Positions 59,626 through 64,000 of a DNA stretch of 64,000 nt are shown piece by piece. Source of the stretch: Paenibacillus solanacearum (GTDB lineage: Bacteria; Bacillota; Bacilli; Paenibacillales; NBRC-103111). The notes below the pieces were generated by a model. It saw only the letters and a program-made list of their open reading frames with translations. It had not been told where the DNA came from and ran no database searches. The position numbers and the translations under genes are program-made. The stretch's first letter is position 1. Each line of letters begins with the position of its first letter. The stretch lies in assembly GCF_910593845.1 (NCBI RefSeq), contig NZ_CAJVAS010000009.1:154312-218311 (forward strand), given 5' to 3'.

Positions 59626-60582
59626 TTACTTGTTTTCATCTGCGGAATAGCGGATACGGTCCTCGGGAGCTTGCAGAGGGAAGATCAGCTCCTGCTGGAC
59701 GCTCCCGTCCTTGGCGCTGTGAACGAACAAGATAAGCGTCAGGTTGGGCTGCGAAGCCTGCGCATAGGTGACGTCGAAGCGGAAGTGTCCCCACGCCGGG
59801 GCCCCCAGGTCCGCCATCCCGTGACCTTCGGCCAAGATGTTGTGTCCGTCCTCCAGCGTCCAGCTAAAGGCGGCTTCGAATACGCGCGCTTCGCCTTCCA
59901 CCGTAAATCCGGGTCCGGCCTTCGTGCCGGGAACGGGCGTAAACAGGCGGAAGGCGTCATTTTGCGCAACCGGCGTCTGGATACGCTCACCGGTACGGGC
60001 ATCAATCTGCACCGTTACGGCTTGCTCGGCCGCTTCATGCTGAATAAGCTCGATGGTCCATATGCCCTTGACGGCATCCAGCAACGCCGATTTAACAGCT
60101 TTGACCGCGGTCGGCTTGGATAACGACGGCAGCGCTTGCTGCACGGCTTGCGTTTGGCCGATCATGCCGGCCGGGGCCGGTTGCGCGTCTGCATGCACGA
60201 CAATTTTGGCGGCAACGGCCTGTGCGGGATACGATTCCGCCACCGGCCCCGTATGCCAAGCCTCCACTTCCGCACCGACGGCGATGTTCTCGGGCTGCAA
60301 GCTTTGACCGCCCGGGCCGAGCAGCTGCGTCTGCTCGTTGACCGTAAACCAATAGGCGTCGATCGAAGGCGAGCCATTCTTATTGACGTATGCGGTAATG
60401 AGCCAGCGGCTTCCGTCTTTTGCTATAATATTCCCTTTATCCAGAGCCTTGAAGGCCGCTGCATTGCGGCTCGGCGTTTCGCTCCCCGCAGAGTCCTTGG
60501 GACGGTGTTCCGGCTGGCATGATGCCACCGTCGCCGCGGTGCAAAGCAAAGCGAGAGCAAGTACGATGCTGTGAAATCTCAT
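59626..60582 (-). CDS. Lipoprotein with DUF3221 and Gmad2 domains
   Basis: A 318-residue lipoprotein (lipobox TVASC then QPEHRPKD). Residues about 45-130 resemble DUF3221 (AYWFTVNEQTQLLGPGG, PVAESYPAQAVAAKIVV), residues 145-205 a PepSY-like segment, and the C-terminal 100 residues a Gmad2 Ig-like domain (AFRLFTPVPGTKAGPGFTVEGEARVFEAAFSWTLEDGHNILAEG), named for its presence in spore germination proteins. ATG 60582 has AAGGAG nine bases ahead. It carries the second copy of the 15-base motif upstream. Probably a surface or spore-envelope lipoprotein; function unknown. Confidence 0.8.
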   Translation of the reverse strand: MRFHSIVLALALLCTAATVASCQPEHRPKDSAGSETPSRNAAAFKALDKGNIIAKDGSRWLITAYVNKNGSPSIDAYWFTVNEQTQLLGPGGQSLQPENIAVGAEVEAWHTGPVAESYPAQAVAAKIVVHADAQPAPAGMIGQTQAVQQALPSLSKPTAVKAVKSALLDAVKGIWTIELIQHEAAEQAVTVQIDARTGERIQTPVAQNDAFRLFTPVPGTKAGPGFTVEGEARVFEAAFSWTLEDGHNILAEGHGMADLGAPAWGHFRFDVTYAQASQPNLTLILFVHSAKDGSVQQELIFPLQAPEDRIRYSADENK

Positions 60583-60659
60583 GCGCTTCAACTCCTTTGA
60601 CAGGGAAGACGCAGGAAGAACGTGAAATGTTTCAAATTATCTCATATAGCGAAAAAATG

Positions 60660-60674
60660 GGCTAGTGCACAAAT
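60660..60674 (-). repeat. 15-base motif, copy 2
   Basis: GGCTAGTGCACAAAT, identical to 9278-9292, about 77 bases before the lipoprotein start at 60582 and in the same orientation relative to the gene as copy 1. Confidence 0.5.
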
Positions 60675-60708
60675 CAACTGTTCGGTCGAAACAAGATCGG
60701 ACTGAAAC

Positions 60709-60751
60709 GAAAGAAGGATGAGCTTCCGCCAGGGGGGCTCATCCTTCTTTC
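60709..60751. terminator. Hairpin downstream of pxpA
   Basis: GAAAGAAGGATGAGC (60709-60723) and GCTCATCCTTCTTTC (60737-60751) are a perfect 15-pair inverted repeat. It could end transcription coming from pxpA and protects the lipoprotein promoter. Confidence 0.65.
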
Positions 60752-60988
60752 ATTCGCATTCACCCACGTTCGTGCGTAATGCGGCTTCATCCGCGTGCTC
60801 GCTAGTCCGATCGTGCCGCGTTGTTGACCGTGCCCGATGACGAAACGCAGCGCCGCGGGCTGGGGTCTGGACTGCGCGGAATTCTTAGAAGACGTGCATT
60901 TTGAACGCCGGTCGGCAACCACTGCGATAAGCAGGACGTCGCTTTGCAGATGCAATGCTTTCTTGCGCTGTCGCCCCTCTCATCCCGA
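60752..60988. other. Region downstream of pxpA without a supported gene
   Basis: Small frames on both strands lack ribosome sites and recognisable products. It may be a decayed sequence; I see no inverted-repeat ends of an insertion element. Confidence 0.4.
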
Positions 60989-61762
60989 CTATGCTTTCAG
61001 CGTCGCGCCAACCGGCTGTACGACAATGCTCGCTTCCGCTAAAGAACGCCGGATTCTCTCGGCAAATTGTACGGCGTGTGCGCCGTCGCCATGAATACAA
61101 ACGGTATCCGCCTGAATCGGAATGTCTACATGCTGCTGGGAGAGCACCTTGCCCTCCGTAACCATTCGAATCACCTGCTCCACCGATCTGCGCTCATCTG
61201 TGATGAGCGAGTCCGGCTGACTTCTTAAGGTGAGCGAGCCGTCGGACTGATACGTCCGGTCGGAAAACACTTCGCTTGCCGTTCGCAGTCCCGCTTTTTT
61301 ACCGGCCTTGATCAGCTCGCTGCCGGCAAGCCCGAATAATATGAGCTCGGGCTCGACGCGATAGACCGCTTCGGCGATCGCTTCCGCCAGCGCCGCATTC
61401 CGAGCCGCCATGTTATATAACGAGCCGTGCGCTTTCACATGCTGGAGCTTCGCGCCTTCCGACCGTGCGAATCCCCATAACGAACCGATCTGATAAACAA
61501 CCAGATCATAAGCCTCCTCCGGCGAAATATCCATATCCCTCCGTCCGAAGCCAATCAGATCCTGTAGTCCGGGATGCGCGCCGATCGCTACGCCGTGCTC
61601 CAGCGCAAGCTTCACCGTTCGCCGCATGGTCGCAGGATCTCCGGCATGAAAGCCGCAAGCGATATTGGCCGATGTGACATATTTCAGAACGTCGGAATCG
61701 CTGCCAAGCTTATACGCCCCGAAGCTTTCCCCTATATCGCAATTCAAGTCAACAACATGCAT
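60989..61762 (-). CDS. pxpA: 5-oxoprolinase subunit A (LamB/YcsF family)
   Basis: A 257-residue protein. The start [19 protein letters not shown] and [20 protein letters not shown], then [19 protein letters not shown] and [11 protein letters not shown] are the PxpA signature. With PxpB and PxpC it opens 5-oxoproline (pyroglutamate) to glutamate using ATP in the cytoplasm. It is third in the pxpB-pxpC-pxpA operon, 72 bases after pxpC. Normal length. Confidence 0.95.
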   Translation of the reverse strand: MHVVDLNCDIGESFGAYKLGSDSDVLKYVTSANIACGFHAGDPATMRRTVKLALEHGVAIGAHPGLQDLIGFGRRDMDISPEEAYDLVVYQIGSLWGFARSEGAKLQHVKAHGSLYNMAARNAALAEAIAEAVYRVEPELILFGLAGSELIKAGKKAGLRTASEVFSDRTYQSDGSLTLRSQPDSLITDERRSVEQVIRMVTEGKVLSQQHVDIPIQADTVCIHGDGAHAVQFAERIRRSLAEASIVVQPVGATLKA

Positions 61763-61834
61763 ATTCGATTCCCCCTCTTTCCTTTATGGCCCATAGCGAA
61801 CCCGAACCCATCCTGACATGCATAAGCGAGTCCG

Positions 61835-62854
61835 TTACAGCTCGATTTCCTCTATCCTTTGCTCCAACCCGCATCGTAGGGTTTGAATCGCTTGCTCCCG
61901 CATCACGTATGCTTTTTGCGCTTCCCGCAAAGAGACGAGACAAAACCGCACGCGGCCTCCCAGATTAACCTGGGAGAGCAGGGGCAGGTCTGCCGTAATC
62001 ACCTGAGCGATTTTGGGATAACCGCCGGTCGTTTGACGGTCTGCCATCAGCACAATCGGTTTGCCGTCGGACGGCACTTGAATGGTTCCGAACGTAACGG
62101 CGGAAGAAATCATTTCCTTCCTCTCTTTGAGCTCCAGCGTCTCGCCCGTTAATCGATATCCCATCCGGTCCGATTGCGGGAGAACGGTGTAGGTTGCGTT
62201 GAAGAAGGCGTGCACGCTCTCTTCCCGGAACAAATGGATTTCCTGGCCCGCTAGCACCTGTATCGTCGCCGGACTCTCCGCATACGGCGGGATGAGGTCA
62301 TGGCTGACCGACCAACGGCTTGCCGCGAAGCGGGCTCCGCCTGATGCGAGCGCCATGGCGCCTAACCATTTCCGGCTGCGATGGGACGGTACCCGCAGCG
62401 GAATCCGATCTCCGGCTCGAAGAGCCCGGCCCTGGAAGCCGCCGATCCCCGCCCGCAAATACGTTGACCGGCTGCCCATCTGAACCGGAATATCGAGACC
62501 GCCGCCCACAGCTAAGTAAGCCCGGCATCCTTGCTTCAATGTACCGAATTGCAGACAGCTTCCTTTCGCCGCAAACACCGTTCTCCACATCGGAACAGGC
62601 TCCCCGTCAAGCTTCGGCGACAAGTCTCCGCCGCAAATCGAAATCGTCATTGCGCGATCCAATATCATCTCCGGCCCTAGCATCGTTATTTCCAGACCGG
62701 CCTCGCCCTCGTCGTTGCCGACCAGCAGATTGGCGATCCGCAAAGCTGCCGCATCCATCGCGCCGCCGACGATAACGCCATACTTTTGCGCGCCGAACCT
62801 TCCTATATCTTGAACCGTCGTCAGAAGTCCGGGTTTCGTAATCAGCAGACTCAT
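61835..62854 (-). CDS. pxpC: 5-oxoprolinase subunit C (biotin-dependent carboxylase-like)
   Basis: A 339-residue protein of the KipA/AHS2 family. ITKPGLLTTVQDIGRFGAQKYGVIVGGAMDAAALRIANLLVGN is the classical start, with AYLAVGGGLDIPVQMGSRSTYLRAGIGGFQGR and the late SDGKPIVLMADRQTTGGYPKIAQVI. ATG 62854 has GGGAGG ten bases ahead and overlaps the pxpB stop as ATGA. It forms the active complex with PxpB. Confidence 0.95.
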   Translation of the reverse strand: MSLLITKPGLLTTVQDIGRFGAQKYGVIVGGAMDAAALRIANLLVGNDEGEAGLEITMLGPEMILDRAMTISICGGDLSPKLDGEPVPMWRTVFAAKGSCLQFGTLKQGCRAYLAVGGGLDIPVQMGSRSTYLRAGIGGFQGRALRAGDRIPLRVPSHRSRKWLGAMALASGGARFAASRWSVSHDLIPPYAESPATIQVLAGQEIHLFREESVHAFFNATYTVLPQSDRMGYRLTGETLELKERKEMISSAVTFGTIQVPSDGKPIVLMADRQTTGGYPKIAQVITADLPLLSQVNLGGRVRFCLVSLREAQKAYVMREQAIQTLRCGLEQRIEEIEL

Positions 62855-63621
62855 CGCTTCGGCTCCTCCCACCGGTCATAATCGCCTCGGGAGATTCGGT
62901 AAAACCGAACAATGTCTCCGGCCTTCAGAAGCGTCGGCGGCATCTGCTCCGGGATAAACAGCCGCGTCGGCGTCCTGCCGATCAATTGCCAGCCGCCAGG
63001 CGTTACAATCGGGTAGACCCCCGTCTGTTCGCCCGCAATGCCCACGGTACCTGCCGGGATGGCCAATCTCGGCGTTTGCCGCCTCGGCGCAGCGATTCGT
63101 GCGGACATGCCTCCCAAATAAGCAAAGCCCGGCGCAAAGCCAAGCATGTAGACGAGATAGTCGGCGGCCGTATGAATATCGATCACTTCTTCGGTCGACA
63201 AGCCGTTATGTGCCGCAACGACGTCCAGATCGGGGCCCAAGTCTTCCCCGTAGCATACGGGAATGTCCACAACCTTTGCGGGCTTGACCGGGCGATCCTT
63301 CAGCTGCCGTACCATTCGGCCGACGATCGAGACCGCAATGGCAAAAGGAAAATCCCGGTCTTCCGGAGCGACGCTGTCTGCATGTTCCGCCATCAGCGTC
63401 ATGGCATCATAGTAAATCGTAACCGTGGTAAACGCCGGAACGCATTCTGTCATCCCGGCGAACGGATGGCTCTCCAAGTAATTGGATAATTGCCTTACGC
63501 GCTTATGCGAATCTAAAGTGATCGCGTCTCCGCATTCAACGACGAGCGCTCCGTCTCCCAGCGGTACGATCCTCGCTTCGTCCGACAATTCCGCAGCCTC
63601 ATATCTTTCATCACTCAACAT
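62851..63621 (-). CDS. pxpB: 5-oxoprolinase subunit B (KipI/AHS1 family)
   Basis: A 256-residue protein. IVPLGDGALVVECGDAI, then VDIPVCYGEDLGPDLDVVAAHNGLSTEEVIDIHTAADYLVYMLGFAPGFAYLGGM and TPGGWQLIGRTPTRLF are PxpB motifs. ATG 63621 is the first good methionine; its ribosome site GGGGTG at eleven bases is modest. First gene of the operon; in Bacillus, KipI also inhibits the sporulation kinase KinA, so a second role is possible. Confidence 0.93.
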   Translation of the reverse strand: MLSDERYEAAELSDEARIVPLGDGALVVECGDAITLDSHKRVRQLSNYLESHPFAGMTECVPAFTTVTIYYDAMTLMAEHADSVAPEDRDFPFAIAVSIVGRMVRQLKDRPVKPAKVVDIPVCYGEDLGPDLDVVAAHNGLSTEEVIDIHTAADYLVYMLGFAPGFAYLGGMSARIAAPRRQTPRLAIPAGTVGIAGEQTGVYPIVTPGGWQLIGRTPTRLFIPEQMPPTLLKAGDIVRFYRISRGDYDRWEEPKR

Positions 63622-63783
63622 GACAAATAAGCACCCCGCTATGAAAAAATATTCCGCGACGATTCTGCATGGCTGCCGCAATATGCTGACTGCCTCTTCA
63701 TTATGGATGCCTCTTTACACGATGTATTGCTTTCGTAAGGAACGAACACAAAACTGACTTGATTGGATATAAAATATACGAAC

Positions 63784-63811
63784 ATTATAGTAGAACGGAA
63801 CAACGATTCAA
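63784..63811 (-). promoter_or_regulatory. Possible promoter of the pxp operon
   Basis: On the minus strand TTGAAT, 16 bases and TATAAT, 163 bases before pxpB. The -10 is perfect but the -35 and spacing are only fair. Confidence 0.4.
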
Positions 63812-63882
63812 AGCGAAGATGATATTCTTATGAAACCGCATTGCTTGCGAGATGTTTTTAGATACCCTCACTACAAGTGGCT

Positions 63883-64000
63883 AGAGTGAAGGGCTGAAAC
63901 TTTCAGCCCCTCCTCATCAAACCGTACGTGAGGTTTTCCCTCATACGGCTTTCCGATGTTCGTCTTTCATGTGCATGCAGATTACAAGAGCGTCTTTAAT
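63883..64000 (-). mobile_element. 3' end of a group II intron (domains V and VI), continues beyond the window
   Basis: On the minus strand the sequence AAGCCGTATGAGG then GAAAA then CCTCACGTACGGTTT (63919-63952) is domain V with its catalytic AGC. It is followed by domain VI, a hairpin from GGGCTGAAA and TTTCAGCCC (63891-63909), and a 3' end near 63883. The reverse transcriptase and 5' parts must lie to the right of the window. Family is clear; the exact splice site is not. Confidence 0.85.

Noticed and set aside
60674..60955. 93-residue minus-strand open frame downstream of pxpA
   Set aside because: No ribosome site, crosses a perfect 15-pair hairpin, and the composition is not protein-like.

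Overview
The window looks like chromosomal DNA of a spore-forming, Gram-positive Paenibacillus/Cohnella-type bacterium. The signs are a moderately GC-rich composition, strong GGAGG-type ribosome-binding sites with frequent TTG/GTG starts, a gerA-type spore germination operon, many AraC regulators paired with sugar-type lipoprotein binding proteins, LplABC-type transporters and several Fur boxes. I saw no rRNA, tRNA, CRISPR array or prophage. The only mobile element is the 3' end of a group II intron at the right edge.

Layout. 1-933: end of a DUF4855 protein. 1064-9216: a nine-gene, mostly overlapping glycan operon (three GT2, one CgeB-like and one GT4 glycosyltransferase, a sugar aminotransferase, a Gfo/Idh dehydrogenase, an epimerase and a small protein). 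9390-14681: a PRPP-synthase paralogue, then CLC_0170-like/gerC/gerB/gerA. 14949-28059: carbohydrate or organophosphate/sulfate foraging genes in divergent cassettes, three of them AraC plus an orphan solute-binding lipoprotein without permeases. 26659-32587: LplB-LplC-binding protein-TauD dioxygenase-sulfatase, apparently one operon behind an attenuator-like leader. 32945-37476: a thiosulfate/sulfane-sulfur island (YeeE, TusA, two rhodanese proteins) divergent from a beta-propeller lipoprotein plus thioredoxin. 37661-51287: a Fur-controlled iron-siderophore region with four binding proteins but one permease/ATPase set, a Btr-like regulator-receptor fusion, two putative reductases, an ABC exporter and a tiny unexplained Fur-box gene. 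51665-52819: a CysJ-like reductase without its flavodoxin domain. 53064-57116: PL8 lyase, AraC regulator and PhyH dioxygenase. 57276-59506: an ECF41-like sigma factor divergent from a cysteine-less AhpD-family protein and an azoreductase, with an ECF41-type promoter motif facing each way. 59626-60582: a Gmad2 lipoprotein. 60989-63621: 5-oxoprolinase genes pxpB-pxpC-pxpA. 63883-64000: group II intron domains V and VI.

How it fits together. The right half is about acquiring iron and sulfur: siderophore import under Fur, thiosulfate import plus persulfide relay possibly under CymR, and sulfate-ester import, hydrolysis and oxidation. The left half is about sporulation-related surface glycans and germination, plus sugar sensing. 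The least explained items are the Fur-box mini-gene (39800-40087), the altered ECF41/AhpD pair (57971-59506), a 15-base motif shared by two distant promoters (9278 and 60660), and twin cre-like operators at identical distance from two orphan binding-protein genes.
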